Positions 18,329-27,949 of a DNA stretch of 64,000 bases are shown one piece after another. The stretch is from assembly GCF_001969385.1 (NCBI RefSeq), contig NZ_CP014796.1:558001-622000 (forward strand), read 5' to 3'. Below the pieces are notes generated by a model, which worked only from the letters and a program-made list of their open reading frames with translations, was not told the DNA's origin and ran no database searches. How positions within the stretch are numbered: the stretch's first letter is position 1; each line of letters opens with the position of its first letter. The DNA is from Salipiger profundus. Lineage in GTDB: Bacteria; Pseudomonadota; Alphaproteobacteria; Rhodobacterales; Rhodobacteraceae. A program made the translations under genes and the position numbers.

Positions 18329-18762
18329 ATCCGGCTCCCCGTTACGATGTATCGCGGATTTTTCCCGCTGTTGTATGCCTAGACTAAACCCCGTCCGAAC
18401 CATTGTTGCAACCGCATACGACCAAATCTGAGCCCGGACCGACCACCACATGCGCTTCGGATGGAACTTGGGCAGCCGGGCAGGAAAATCGCCTTCCGTG
18501 TGGCCGGATACGGGAAAAACGCCTTCTGGCTCCGCCTCACGGAAGACCCCTGCGACCACGCGTCCACACCTTTTCAGGGCCGGGAATCGCCATCTGGGCG
18601 TCGTTTGCGGACCTGGATGATGCGCGAGATGCACAACTTGTCAGCAGCCGCGGCGTTTTTCATCAATCGGTGCACACTTGCGACTCCGCGTGTCGGTTTT
18701 TGGCGGCCCGAGTTGTGCACAAGTGTCTAGCTGGGCCGACACGACCCTCCCGGAGAGCCCGA
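18329..18762. promoter_or_regulatory. 434-bp divergent control region with operator-like palindromes
   Basis: No gene is seen here. The region separates the transporter operon from the divergent M24/M20/GntR genes. It contains ACAACTTGT (18633-18641), TGCACACTTG (18671-18680) and the perfect palindrome TTGTGCACAA (18713-18722), the last 40 bp before the M24 start. The similar half-sites resemble the short dyads bound by FadR-type GntR regulators, and such a regulator is encoded at 21115. The assignment is inferred. Confidence 0.4.
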
Positions 18763-19959
18763 ATGCGCCAGCATCGATTCCAGAAAGACCTGCCCTTTTC
18801 CGAAGCGGAGTACGAACGCCGCCTCGGGCTCACCCGCGCCGCGATGGACCGGGCGGGAATCGACGTGCTGCTGGTCACCGATCCCTCGAACATGGCGTGG
18901 CTCACGGCCTATGACGGCTGGTCGTTCTACGTGCACCAGGGCGTGCTCGTCTTCCAGGATGCCGACCCGGTCTGGTGGGGCCGCAACCAGGACACCAACG
19001 GCGCCGTGCGCACGGTGTGGATGGGCGACGACCGCGTCATCGGCTACGCCGACAACTACGTGCAGTCGACCGAGCGCCACCCGATGGAGGACCTCGCGCA
19101 GCGGCTCGTCGGCATGGGCCACGAGACCGCGCGGCTCGGCGTCGAGATGGAGAACTACTATTTCTCCGCCAAGGCCTTCAAATCCCTTGCCGAAAGCCTG
19201 CCGCAGGCCCGGCTGATCGACGCGACCGCGCTGGTGAACTGGCAGCGCAACATCAAGTCGGCCGAGGAAATCGTCTTCATGCGCAAGGCGGCGCGAATCT
19301 CGGAGAAGATCGTCGACGGGCTGCTCGAGCGGGTCGAGCCCGGCATCCCGAAGAACGAGATCGTGGCCGAGATCCAGCGCGACGCCATCCTCGGTGCCGA
19401 CGGCGCCTGGGGCGACTACGCCGCCATCGTGCCGCTGCTGCCCTCGGGCTCCGACGCCGCCGCGCCGCACCTGACCTGGGACGGCAAGCCCTTCAACAAG
19501 GGCGAGGCGACGTTCTTCGAGATTTCCGGCTGCTACCGCCGCTATCACGCGCCGCTCTGCCGCACGATCTTCCTCGGTGAGCCGCCGGACCTGTTCCTTG
19601 CCGCCGAGGATGCGCTGGTCGAGGGGCTGGAAGCGGGGCTTGAAGTCGCCCGTGCCGGCAACCGCGCCTGCGACATCGCCAACGCGCTCGCCGCCCCGCT
19701 CGAACGCGCAGGGATTGAACGCGGCGCCCGCTGCGGTTACCCCATCGGCCTGAGCTACCCGCCGGACTGGGGCGAACGTACGATCAGCCTCCGGTCGGAG
19801 GACGAAACCATCCTCCAGCCCGGCATGACCTTCCACTTCATGCCCGGTCTGTGGATGTCCGACTGGGGCCTCGAAATCACCGAATCCATCCTCATCACCG
19901 AAGACGGACCGGCGGAATGCCTTTGCGACCGCCCCCGCAAGATGTTCGTAAAGGACTGA
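18763..19959 (+). CDS. doeA: M24-family hydrolase, DoeA/EutD (ectoine hydrolase)-like
   Basis: This creatinase/pita-bread-fold protein has 398 residues and the N-terminal landmarks I associate with ectoine hydrolase, which opens the ectoine ring: LVTDPSNMAWLTAYDGWSFY, then WWGRNQDTNGA and YVQSTERHPM. The metal-ligand pattern of true M24 aminopeptidases is missing (FFEISGCYRRYHAP lies where the first aspartates would be), as in creatinase-like members. CGGAGAG lies 6 nt before the ATG. It leads an operon with an ArgE-like deacetylase 4 bp downstream and a GntR regulator. A Xaa-Pro-peptidase relative with another substrate remains possible. Confidence 0.72.
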   Translation: MRQHRFQKDLPFSEAEYERRLGLTRAAMDRAGIDVLLVTDPSNMAWLTAYDGWSFYVHQGVLVFQDADPVWWGRNQDTNGAVRTVWMGDDRVIGYADNYVQSTERHPMEDLAQRLVGMGHETARLGVEMENYYFSAKAFKSLAESLPQARLIDATALVNWQRNIKSAEEIVFMRKAARISEKIVDGLLERVEPGIPKNEIVAEIQRDAILGADGAWGDYAAIVPLLPSGSDAAAPHLTWDGKPFNKGEATFFEISGCYRRYHAPLCRTIFLGEPPDLFLAAEDALVEGLEAGLEVARAGNRACDIANALAAPLERAGIERGARCGYPIGLSYPPDWGERTISLRSEDETILQPGMTFHFMPGLWMSDWGLEITESILITEDGPAECLCDRPRKMFVKD

Positions 19960-19963
19960 CACC

Positions 19964-21118
19964 ATGCTGAAAGAGACCGAAGCGATCCTCGCAGACCTCA
20001 TCTCCTTCCCCACCGTGTCGAGCGACAGCAACCTCGACATGATGGCATGGATGGCCAACTGGCTCGAACATCACGGCGCGAAGGTCGAGCTCTTCGCCGA
20101 CGATTCGGGGGCCAAGGCCAACATGTTCGCAACCATCGGCCCCGATGTGCCGGGCGGCGTCGTGCTCTCGGGTCACTCCGACGTGGTGCCGGTCACCGAC
20201 CAAGTCTGGCATTCGAACCCCTTCCACATGACCGAGCGCGACGACCTGCTGCACGGCCGCGGCGCCTGCGACATGAAGGGCTTCATCGCCGCTGCCGTCG
20301 CCATGGCGGACCCTCTGGCAAAGACCCCGCTGAAGCGGCCGGTGCACCTGTGCTTCACCCATGACGAGGAAGTCGGCTGCATGGGCGCCCGCGCGCTCGT
20401 GCCCGAGCTGCAGAAGCGCGGCTACGCGCCGCGCATGGCCATCGTCGGCGAACCCACCGACATGCGCATCATCGAAGGCCACAAGGGCTGCTGCGAATAC
20501 ACCTGTCGCTTCCACGGACTCGAAGGTCACGGCTCGGCCCCCGAGCGCGGCGTGAACGCGGTGGAATACGCGGTGCGCTACGTGACCAAGCTGATGAGCC
20601 TCGCCGAGACGCTCAAGGGCCGGGTGCCCGCCAACTCGCGCTTCGATCCTCCGTGGACCACGGTCAACGTCGGCCGGCTCTACGGCGGCGTCGCGCACAA
20701 CGTCATCCCCGGCTTCGCCGAGGTCGACTGGGAGATGCGCCCGGTGCAGGCCGGCGACACCGAGTTCGTCAAGGACGCGCTGCACGCCTACGTCGAGACC
20801 GAGCTGCTGCCCGCCATGCGCAAGGTGAACCCCGCCGCCCGCGTCGAGACCCAGGTCATCGGCGAGGTCGCGGGCCTCGAGCCCCTGCCCGACAATGCCG
20901 CGCGCGATCTGGTCGCCCAGCTCACCGGCAACAGCGATTGCGACGTGGTGCCCTTCGGCACCGAGGCCGGCCTGTTCCAGGAAATGGGCATGTCGGTGGT
21001 GGTCTGCGGTCCGGGCTCGATCGCCCAGGCCCACAAGCCCGACGAGTTCGTCTCGCGCGAGCAGCTGTCGCAGTGCCTGACCATGCTCGACGGCGTCGCG
21101 AAAAGCGTCGCCGCGTGA
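19964..21118 (+). CDS. argE: M20-family deacetylase, ArgE-like (acetylornithine deacetylase)
   Basis: A 384-residue zinc hydrolase of the ArgE/DapE group, which removes acyl groups from N-acylated diamino acids. Metal-binding motifs are clear: SGHSDVVPV, GRGACDMKGF and the catalytic glutamates in THDEEVGCMGA, followed by the dimerisation domain. The start is 4 bp after the M24 gene. In ectoine degradation the M24 product is N-acetyl-diaminobutyrate, and the usual deacetylase DoeB belongs to a different (AstE-like) family, so this M20 enzyme could be its replacement or could act on acetylornithine. Context favours the former, but this is inference. Confidence 0.85.
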   Translation: MLKETEAILADLISFPTVSSDSNLDMMAWMANWLEHHGAKVELFADDSGAKANMFATIGPDVPGGVVLSGHSDVVPVTDQVWHSNPFHMTERDDLLHGRGACDMKGFIAAAVAMADPLAKTPLKRPVHLCFTHDEEVGCMGARALVPELQKRGYAPRMAIVGEPTDMRIIEGHKGCCEYTCRFHGLEGHGSAPERGVNAVEYAVRYVTKLMSLAETLKGRVPANSRFDPPWTTVNVGRLYGGVAHNVIPGFAEVDWEMRPVQAGDTEFVKDALHAYVETELLPAMRKVNPAARVETQVIGEVAGLEPLPDNAARDLVAQLTGNSDCDVVPFGTEAGLFQEMGMSVVVCGPGSIAQAHKPDEFVSREQLSQCLTMLDGVAKSVAA

Positions 21119-21756
21119 GCAACGCCGCCGCGCGGTTCCAGCGTCTTCACGCGGAACTGCGCGCGCGGATCTGCCTGCTCGACTACCCGCCGGGCACGCG
21201 CCTGTCCGAAGAAACCCTCGCCGCCGAGTTCGGCACCTCGCGCACGCCGCTGCGCCGGGTGCTCGCCCGGCTCGAGGACGAGGGCCTGCTGACCAGCCGC
21301 CACGGCGTCGGCACGCTGGTGACCGACGTCGATCTTGCGGAAATGGCGCAGGTCTACGCGCTGCGGCTGGAGCTGGCCCAGCTCGCCGGGCAGCTCTCGC
21401 CCCTGCCCGTGACCCCCGAGGTTCTCACCGAGCTCCGTGGCTACATCGCGCGCGGCGAGGCGCTGGTCGCCGCCCCGCAGCCGCGCGCCTTCGCCGCGCT
21501 CAACATGGACTACCACGCCTTCGGCCTGTCGCTGACCGGCAACGCCGCGCTGCGCGAGACGGCGGAACGGCTCTACTACCGCACCGCCCGGATCTGGCTG
21601 AAGTCGATCCCGCACATGGACCTCGCTGCCGAATGCGGCATCTTCCTGAGCGAGATGCGCGACACCGAAACCGCGCTTTTGGCCGGTGACCCGCAGGCCG
21701 CCGCTCTCATCCGCCGCGCGCATATCTCGATGAGCGTGAAACGCATGAGCCGCTGA
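21115..21756 (+). CDS. GntR-family transcriptional regulator (FCD subgroup)
   Basis: A 213-residue regulator with an N-terminal winged helix (GTRLSEETLAAEFGTSRTPL, RVLARLEDEGLL, HGVGTLVTDVD) and a helical FCD-type C-terminal domain. The GTG start at 21115 overlaps the stop of the ArgE-like gene by 4 nt (GTGA), so translation is coupled. The wing and effector domain lengths are typical. By position it should control the hydrolase operon and perhaps the divergent transporter through the palindromes at 18633-18722. Confidence 0.85.
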   Translation: MSNAAARFQRLHAELRARICLLDYPPGTRLSEETLAAEFGTSRTPLRRVLARLEDEGLLTSRHGVGTLVTDVDLAEMAQVYALRLELAQLAGQLSPLPVTPEVLTELRGYIARGEALVAAPQPRAFAALNMDYHAFGLSLTGNAALRETAERLYYRTARIWLKSIPHMDLAAECGIFLSEMRDTETALLAGDPQAAALIRRAHISMSVKRMSR

Positions 21757-21763
21757 GCCACGC

Positions 21764-22264
21764 TCAGCCTGCCAGCGCCTCCGGCACGATCAGCGGGGTG
21801 CCGGGCAGCGCCAGCGCCGCGATGCGCCGCAGGTGGTCGCGGCGGAACGCGATGCAGCCCTCGGTCGGATAACCCGGCCGCCGCTGCTGGTGCAGGAAGA
21901 TCGCCGAGCCACGCCCCGGCTCGGCGTCGGGCCAGTTCCAGTCGGTCAGCAGCACGATGTCGTAGAGCGGATCGGCCCGGCGCAGCGTCTCGTGGCTGCC
22001 GCCGTAGGGCGCGCGCACCATCATGTTGTAGGCCGCGTCGCCCACGTCGTCCGACCAGAGATCCCCCGGCCGGATCGGCAGCGCCCAGGGCGCCGGCGCG
22101 GGCAGCCTGTCGGGCCGGTAGAGCGTTCCGACGATGCGGTGCACGCCCACGGGCGTCGCCCCGTCACCCTCGCGCTTGTCCGCACGGACGCCACCACGCC
22201 CGATCGAGCAGGGCCAGAGCCGCCCGGCGAACCGCAGCCCCGCAGGTGTCAGCACCATCTCCAT
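21764..22264 (-). CDS. L,D-transpeptidase (YkuD domain)
   Basis: A 166-residue YkuD-type catalytic domain without a recognisable signal peptide. The catalytic pair is visible as HQQRRPGYPTEGCIAF, the conserved His and the SxGC-like Gly-Cys motif of enzymes that form 3-3 cross-links in peptidoglycan or attach lipoproteins to it. An earlier histidine-containing GSHETLRRAD segment also fits. AAGGGAG lies 7 nt before the chosen ATG at 22264. It is convergent with the GntR gene and 30 bp downstream of ribA. The lack of an export signal is odd for a wall enzyme. Confidence 0.82.
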   Translation of the reverse strand: MEMVLTPAGLRFAGRLWPCSIGRGGVRADKREGDGATPVGVHRIVGTLYRPDRLPAPAPWALPIRPGDLWSDDVGDAAYNMMVRAPYGGSHETLRRADPLYDIVLLTDWNWPDAEPGRGSAIFLHQQRRPGYPTEGCIAFRRDHLRRIAALALPGTPLIVPEALAG

Positions 22265-22294
22265 GCGCAATCTCCCTTCGCGGGGCCACCCGCC

Positions 22295-23386
22295 CTAGAG
22301 CAGATGCCCCGACTTCGCCGCCTTGGTCGCAAGATACGCCTCGTTGTAGGGCGTCTCGCCCACCTTCAGCGGCACACGCTCCGCCACGGCGATGCCGCAG
22401 CGCTCCATCATCTCGATCTTCGCCGGGTTGTTGGTCAGCAGCCGCACCGCGTCGAAGCCCATCTTCCGCAGGATCTCGGCGCCAAGCCGGAAATCCCGCT
22501 CGTCATCCTCGAAGCCGAGCCGGTGATTGGCCTCGACCGTGTCGAAGCCCTGGTCCTGCAACGCGTAGGCGCGCATCTTGTTGGCCAGCCCGATGCCCCG
22601 GCCCTCCTGGTTGAGGTAGAGCAGCACGCCGCTGCCCTCCTGCCCCATCCGCGCGAGCGCCGCGTTCAGCTGCGGGCCGCAGTCGCACTTGAGAGAGCCC
22701 AGCAGGTCGCCGGTGAAACAGGCCGAATGCAGCCGCGCCAGCACCGGCGCCGCGCGATCCGGGCGCCCGATCTCGATGGCGTAATGCTCGTCCGATCCGT
22801 CCTCGGGGCGGAAGATGTGCAGCCGCGCGTTCTCCGCCGCGCGCAGCGGCACCTTCGCCGAGACCACGTGATCGAGCGCCGCCAGCGTCATGAGGCAGGG
22901 CGCCGCCGCGACCGCGTCGACCAGCGTGAGATCGTCCCGCGCCGCGAAGACCTCAGGCGCCGCGAGCGGCAGGACCAGCGCCGCCGGCAGCAGCCGCGCC
23001 GATTTCACCAGCGTGATCGCCAGCCGGTGCAGCGCCGCGTCATCACCACGGCGGGTCGCGAGCGGCCCCTTCATCGGAACGGTCAGGTCATCCTTCGGGT
23101 CCGACACCGCGTGCACCCAGCCGAGATCGGCGTCCGCAGGCAGCAGCACCCGCGCCACGTCGCCGTCATAGGCCCGCGCCTTCAGCGTCTCCGCGCGGCG
23201 GGCGGTGATCGCGAGATCCACCTCGCCGGCCGCGCGCATCAGCCCGATCCGCTCGTCCGATCCGGTCTCCGCCGCCAGCACCAGCGCCCCGGCTCCGCCG
23301 GCGCCGCGCAGCACCACGGGCACGCCCATGCGAAGATCGGCGCGCGCCCGCGCAAGGGTTTCCATCAGGGTCGGGGCAAGGGGCAT
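22295..23386 (-). CDS. ribA: GTP cyclohydrolase II with degenerate N-terminal domain
   Basis: The C-terminal 200 residues are GTP cyclohydrolase II, the first committed step of riboflavin synthesis: zinc cysteines in CFTGDLLGSLKCDCGPQL, the NQEGRGIGLANK loop and LTNNPAKIE. The N-terminal 150 residues sit where RibBA carries DHBP synthase but lack its acidic REGDL-type motif, so the domain is probably not catalytic, and a separate ribB is expected elsewhere. The ATG at 23386 gives 363 residues. The gene is divergent from cenR across a 154-bp gap. Confidence 0.88.
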   Translation of the reverse strand: MPLAPTLMETLARARADLRMGVPVVLRGAGGAGALVLAAETGSDERIGLMRAAGEVDLAITARRAETLKARAYDGDVARVLLPADADLGWVHAVSDPKDDLTVPMKGPLATRRGDDAALHRLAITLVKSARLLPAALVLPLAAPEVFAARDDLTLVDAVAAAPCLMTLAALDHVVSAKVPLRAAENARLHIFRPEDGSDEHYAIEIGRPDRAAPVLARLHSACFTGDLLGSLKCDCGPQLNAALARMGQEGSGVLLYLNQEGRGIGLANKMRAYALQDQGFDTVEANHRLGFEDDERDFRLGAEILRKMGFDAVRLLTNNPAKIEMMERCGIAVAERVPLKVGETPYNEAYLATKAAKSGHLL

Positions 23387-23502
23387 GGGGCAAGTCCGGA
23401 TCGGCGGTGCTGCAAGAAAACAGCTTGAACCTTGTAACAAAAGCCCTCCTTCAACACGAGGGCGTGAGACGGATGCAGCAAAACTTGTCCGCACGCAACG
23501 GT

Positions 23503-23523
23503 GTTTACATGTGAGCGGTAAAC
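23503..23523. promoter_or_regulatory. dyad GTTTAC-N9-GTAAAC upstream of the response regulator
   Basis: A 21-bp inverted repeat with perfect 6-bp arms lies 17 bp before the cenR start codon, in the ribA-cenR divergent gap. Its size fits a dimeric regulator, and its place near the ribosome-binding site suggests autoregulation by repression. No binding protein is known from the sequence. Confidence 0.4.
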
Positions 23524-23540
23524 GGTACGGAGGCAGAAAC

Positions 23541-24227
23541 ATGGCCCAGATCAAGAACATCCTTCTGGTGGACGACGACGAGGACCTGCGCGAGGCGCTG
23601 GCCGAGCAATTGGTGATGACCGAGGACTTCGAGGTCTTCGAGGCCGAGAACGGCGCCGCCGCCATGTCGCGCGTGAAGGAACAGAACTACGAGCTGATCA
23701 TCCTCGACGTCGGCCTGCCCGACACCGACGGCCGCGAGCTCTGCCGCCTGATGCGCAAGCAGGGCGTGAAGGCGCCCATCATCATGCTGACCGGCCACGA
23801 CACCGACGCCGACACCATCCTCGGGCTCGACGCAGGCGCCAACGATTACGTCACCAAGCCCTTCAAGTTCCCGGTGCTGCTCGCCCGCATCCGCGCCCAG
23901 CTGCGCCAGCACGAGCAGTCCGAGGACGCGGTCTTCACCGTCGGTCCCTATACATTCAAGCCATCGATGAAGCTTCTCGTGACCGAGGACGACCGCAAGA
24001 TCCGCCTCACCGAGAAAGAGACGAACATCCTCAAGTTCCTCTACCGCTCGACGGAGGGCGTGGTGCCGCGCGACATCCTCCTGCACGAGGTCTGGGGCTA
24101 CAACGCGGGCGTGACCACCCACACGCTCGAGACCCACATCTACCGCCTGCGCCAGAAGATCGAACCCGATCCCTCGAACGCGCGCATCCTCGTGACCGAG
24201 TCCGGCGGCTACCGCCTTGTCGCCTGA
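23541..24227 (+). CDS. cenR: OmpR-family response regulator, CenR-like
   Basis: A 228-residue two-component response regulator with a receiver domain (acid pair in LLVDDDEDLRE, phospho-acceptor Asp near residue 56 in LDVGLPDTDG, K in YVTKPF) and a C-terminal winged helix (RLTEKETNILKFLYR, TTHTLETHIYRLRQKIEP). The pattern APIIMLTGHDTDADT with RIRAQLRQHEQSEDAVF agrees with CenR, an essential cell-envelope regulator studied in Caulobacter and Rhodobacter; I rely on memory of the family here. No sensor kinase is adjacent, which is also the case for CenR. Confidence 0.8.
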   Translation: MAQIKNILLVDDDEDLREALAEQLVMTEDFEVFEAENGAAAMSRVKEQNYELIILDVGLPDTDGRELCRLMRKQGVKAPIIMLTGHDTDADTILGLDAGANDYVTKPFKFPVLLARIRAQLRQHEQSEDAVFTVGPYTFKPSMKLLVTEDDRKIRLTEKETNILKFLYRSTEGVVPRDILLHEVWGYNAGVTTHTLETHIYRLRQKIEPDPSNARILVTESGGYRLVA

Positions 24228-24269
24228 CCGGTCGGGCCACGGCACACCAGCTTGATCCGGAATGATGTC

Positions 24270-24295
24270 GGGCGCGCTCCTGAGGCGCGCCCTTT
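24270..24295 (+). terminator. terminator of the response-regulator gene
   Basis: GGGCGCGC and GCGCGCCC pair over 8 bp around a 7-nt loop (TCCTGAG) and are followed by TTT. It lies 43 bp after the cenR stop codon. Confidence 0.6.
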
Positions 24296-24361
24296 CCCTG
24301 TCCGCCGGTCGAAAGACGGCACATCCATCCCCGCCTTGCCGCGCCCACCGCTTCTCCGGTT

Positions 24362-24424
24362 GAAAAATACCCTCGGGGGTGAATTGGCGCGCCATGCGCC
24401 AAGAGGGGGCAGAGCCCCCTTTCC
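24362..24424. repeat. two-hairpin intergenic repeat, copy 1
   Basis: The element has a GAAAAATACCCTCGGGGG leader, a first hairpin (TTGGCGC/GCGCCAA, 24384-24402) and a second hairpin (AGGGGGC-AGA-GCCCCCT, 24404-24420) followed by TTCCCC. The same order of parts is found at 34478-34523. I know similar leader plus GC-hairpin elements from intergenic regions of Rhodobacteraceae. Confidence 0.55.
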
Positions 24425-24530
24425 CCGTCTGGAACTGCGACAACGCCCGTTCAAGAACGTGCGCGCCACCCGCCCCCAGCGATGACCGCAAGATAAGATT
24501 CCGCGGAACTGCAACGCCTCCGCGTCGCGA

Positions 24531-24980
24531 TCAGCCCGGCAGCGTGCCGGTCAGCACGTAGCGGAAGATCTGCACCACCTCTTCCGGCTCGCGCGCCACG
24601 GCAAGCGCCGCCGCGTCGACCTCCTTGAGCGCGTGATCGTGCTCGGGCGGTTGCAGCACGATCAGCGACTTGCCGAGGGCCGAGGCGACGCCCGCGTCGA
24701 AGGCCGCGTTCCACTGCTTGTACTTGTCGCCGAAGCGCACCACCACGATGTCGGCGTCCTCGATGCCCTTGCGGGTGCGGATGGCGTTCATCTGCGCGCC
24801 CTTGCGGTCGTGCCAGAACTTGCTCTCCTCGGCCCCGAGGATCGCCACGCCGCAGTCGTCGCTCGCCGCGTGATCGGTCACCGGCGCCGAGAACGTGATG
24901 TCCAGCCCCTGCGCGCCCTCGATGATGCGGTCTCGCCAGTCGGTGTGAATCTCGCCCGACAGGTATACGGTCAGTCCCAT
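24531..24980 (-). CDS. ytoQ: YtoQ-family protein
   Basis: A 149-residue cytoplasmic protein of the YtoQ family, related in fold to nucleoside 2-deoxyribosyltransferases but of unknown function. It begins MGLTVYLSGEIHTDWRDRI and carries TFSAPVTDHAASDDCG, GAEESKFWHDRKGAQMN and ADIVVVRFGDKYKQWNAAFD, which I recognise as family hallmarks. The full family length is present. The gene stands alone, convergent with cenR and 181 bp from the divergent lipase gene. Confidence 0.8.
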   Translation of the reverse strand: MGLTVYLSGEIHTDWRDRIIEGAQGLDITFSAPVTDHAASDDCGVAILGAEESKFWHDRKGAQMNAIRTRKGIEDADIVVVRFGDKYKQWNAAFDAGVASALGKSLIVLQPPEHDHALKEVDAAALAVAREPEEVVQIFRYVLTGTLPG

Positions 24981-25161
24981 GCGTCATTCTCCCTCGCTTT
25001 CGGGTCCATTGGCGCCAGACATATGGCGCCTCGCGGTCCGGACCAACAACGCCGAGCGCCATGACGCGAAAAGGCGTCGAACACTCTCCCTTTGCGGCGC
25101 AAAACCCGGTATCGTTCCCCCATTGATTGCACAGAGACATTTCACTCGGGAGAGATTTCAC

Positions 25162-25800
25162 ATGTCCACATTGTCGGTGATGACCGCGGCCGAGATGATC
25201 CGCGATGCCTATGCGGATGCGCTGGGGGCCCGGGTCGATACCTCCATCGACATCCGCGGGGTGCAGACGCACTACATGAAGGACGGCACGCTGGTGATCC
25301 CCGGGACCAACGAGTTCTCGGACTGGTTCGATTTCAACCTGCAGTTCGGCGGCCAGCCGATGAACGGGCACGGTTTCGAGGTCGTTCCCGGCGACAGCGG
25401 CACGCTCTGGCACGGCGGCTTCCTCGAACATGCGCAGATCGTCTACACCTTCGCCAAGGGGCTCAGGCCGAAGTTCATCGTCGGGCACAGCCTCGGGGCG
25501 GCCTCGGCGCAGATCGTCGGCGCCTCCCTCGGCATTCCCGCAATCGCCTTTGCCGCGCCGAAGACCTGCCAGTCGCGGGGGCGGATGCACGGCGAAGGCT
25601 GGGTGCTCAACATCTGCCGCGTCGACGACACGGTCTGCCACGTGCCGCCGTCGTTCCTGGGTTTCCGCAATGTCGGCAGCCTCTACTGGCTCACCCCCGA
25701 CGAGGTGCACCCCGGCGAGGACCACAAGATCGAGCACTACATGGAGCTTCTCACGCTCCCCCGCGTTCAGGAGCGCGTTCCGATGCGCTGGCCGAGGTAA
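25162..25800 (+). CDS. class-3 lipase-like alpha/beta hydrolase
   Basis: A 212-residue alpha/beta hydrolase of the fungal-lipase (class 3) type. The nucleophile elbow is VGHSLGAASAQ near residue 111, with candidate catalytic Asp in CRVDDTVCHVPP and His in GEDHKIEHY. The ATG at 25162 has CGGGAGAG 7 nt upstream; the open frame begins earlier without a start context. No signal peptide is seen, so it may act inside the cell. It is monocistronic and lies 131 bp before mreB. The substrate cannot be named. Confidence 0.78.
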   Translation: MSTLSVMTAAEMIRDAYADALGARVDTSIDIRGVQTHYMKDGTLVIPGTNEFSDWFDFNLQFGGQPMNGHGFEVVPGDSGTLWHGGFLEHAQIVYTFAKGLRPKFIVGHSLGAASAQIVGASLGIPAIAFAAPKTCQSRGRMHGEGWVLNICRVDDTVCHVPPSFLGFRNVGSLYWLTPDEVHPGEDHKIEHYMELLTLPRVQERVPMRWPR

Positions 25801-25865
25801 GCTGCGCGGTTTCACGCTGATTTGCGTGGCCCCGCCCTTTCGCCCTGCAGTATCCAGTCCTATAA

Positions 25866-26978
<1,113 letters not shown>

Positions 26979-27019
26979 CGCGCTTTGAGCGTGCCACAGC
27001 TGCCTCTATAAGGGGTTGA

Positions 27020-27949
27020 ATGGCAAAGAACGGGCCCACCTCGGAAAACTACTCGGGACCGCTGAAGCGCCTGCTTCTGTCGGTCCTGCTGCTGTGTCTC
27101 GTCGGGCTGTTCATCTTCTGGCGGATCGACAGCCCGCGGGTCGAGCGCTTCCGCGCGCAGATCGTCGACCGGGTCATGCCCGGCTTCGACTGGGCGATGG
27201 CGCCTGTGACCGGGGCGGTCAACATCCTGCGGGATTTCCAGAGCTACCAGCGGATCTACGACCAGAACCAGGAGCTGCGCCGCGAGCTGCGCCAGATGAC
27301 CGCCTGGAAGGAAGCCGCGCTGCAACTCGAGCAGGAGAACGCCCGCCTGCGCGATCTCAACAACGTGCGGCTCGACCCGCGGCTGACCTACATCACCGGC
27401 GTCGTGCTCGCCGACAGCGGCTCGCCGTTCCGGCAGTCGGTGCTGATCAACGTGGGCTCGCGCGACGGCATCGTCGACGGATGGGCCACGATGGACGGCA
27501 TCGGCCTCGTGGGCCGGATCTCGGGCGTGGGGCCCAACACCAGCCGGGTGATCCTGCTGACCGATGCCACCAGCCGCATCCCGGCGATCATCCAACCCTC
27601 GGGGCAGCGCGCGATGGTCACCGGCGACAACTCCGCCGCCCCGCCCATCGACTTTCTCGAGGATTCCGAGCAGGTGCGCCCGGGCGACCGCATCGTGACG
27701 AGCGGCGACGGCGATGTCTTCCCGCCGGGGCTGCTGATCGGTCAGGTGGCCGAGGACCCGGGCGGCCGGCTGCGGGTGCGGCTTGCCGCCGACTACGAGC
27801 GGCTCGAGTTCCTGCGCGTGCTGCGCGACCACGGCGCGCGGCGGGTGAGCTCGCCCTCGGCGCTCATCCTGCCCGAGGTGCCGCCGGGCAGCGACAGCGC
27901 CGAGACCACCGGCACCGCCGGCACCGCGCCGGAGCAGCCAGATGGCTGA
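27020..27949 (+). CDS. mreC: rod-shape-determining protein MreC
   Basis: MreC is the bitopic elongasome protein that links MreB to periplasmic synthases. It has 309 residues, one membrane helix (about residues 20-40), a coiled coil (residues 75-115, YDQNQELRRELRQM and LQLEQENARLRDLN) and the beta-barrel domain with GWATMDGIGLVGRIS and RPGDRIVTSGDGDVFPPGLLIG. A threonine/proline-rich tail closes the protein. AAGGGG lies 6 nt before the ATG. It overlaps mreD by 8 nt. Confidence 0.95.
   Translation: MAKNGPTSENYSGPLKRLLLSVLLLCLVGLFIFWRIDSPRVERFRAQIVDRVMPGFDWAMAPVTGAVNILRDFQSYQRIYDQNQELRRELRQMTAWKEAALQLEQENARLRDLNNVRLDPRLTYITGVVLADSGSPFRQSVLINVGSRDGIVDGWATMDGIGLVGRISGVGPNTSRVILLTDATSRIPAIIQPSGQRAMVTGDNSAAPPIDFLEDSEQVRPGDRIVTSGDGDVFPPGLLIGQVAEDPGGRLRVRLAADYERLEFLRVLRDHGARRVSSPSALILPEVPPGSDSAETTGTAGTAPEQPDG

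Larger units (their letters stand above)
24228..24530. other. 303-bp gap holding a terminator and a repeat element
   Basis: No gene is supported in this gap between cenR and the convergent ytoQ gene. It holds the cenR terminator hairpin and a two-hairpin intergenic repeat, which are listed separately. Confidence 0.5.

Noticed and set aside
22830..23386. A functional DHBP synthase (RibB) domain in the RibA protein
   Set aside because: The acidic catalytic motif and neighbouring residues of RibB are missing.
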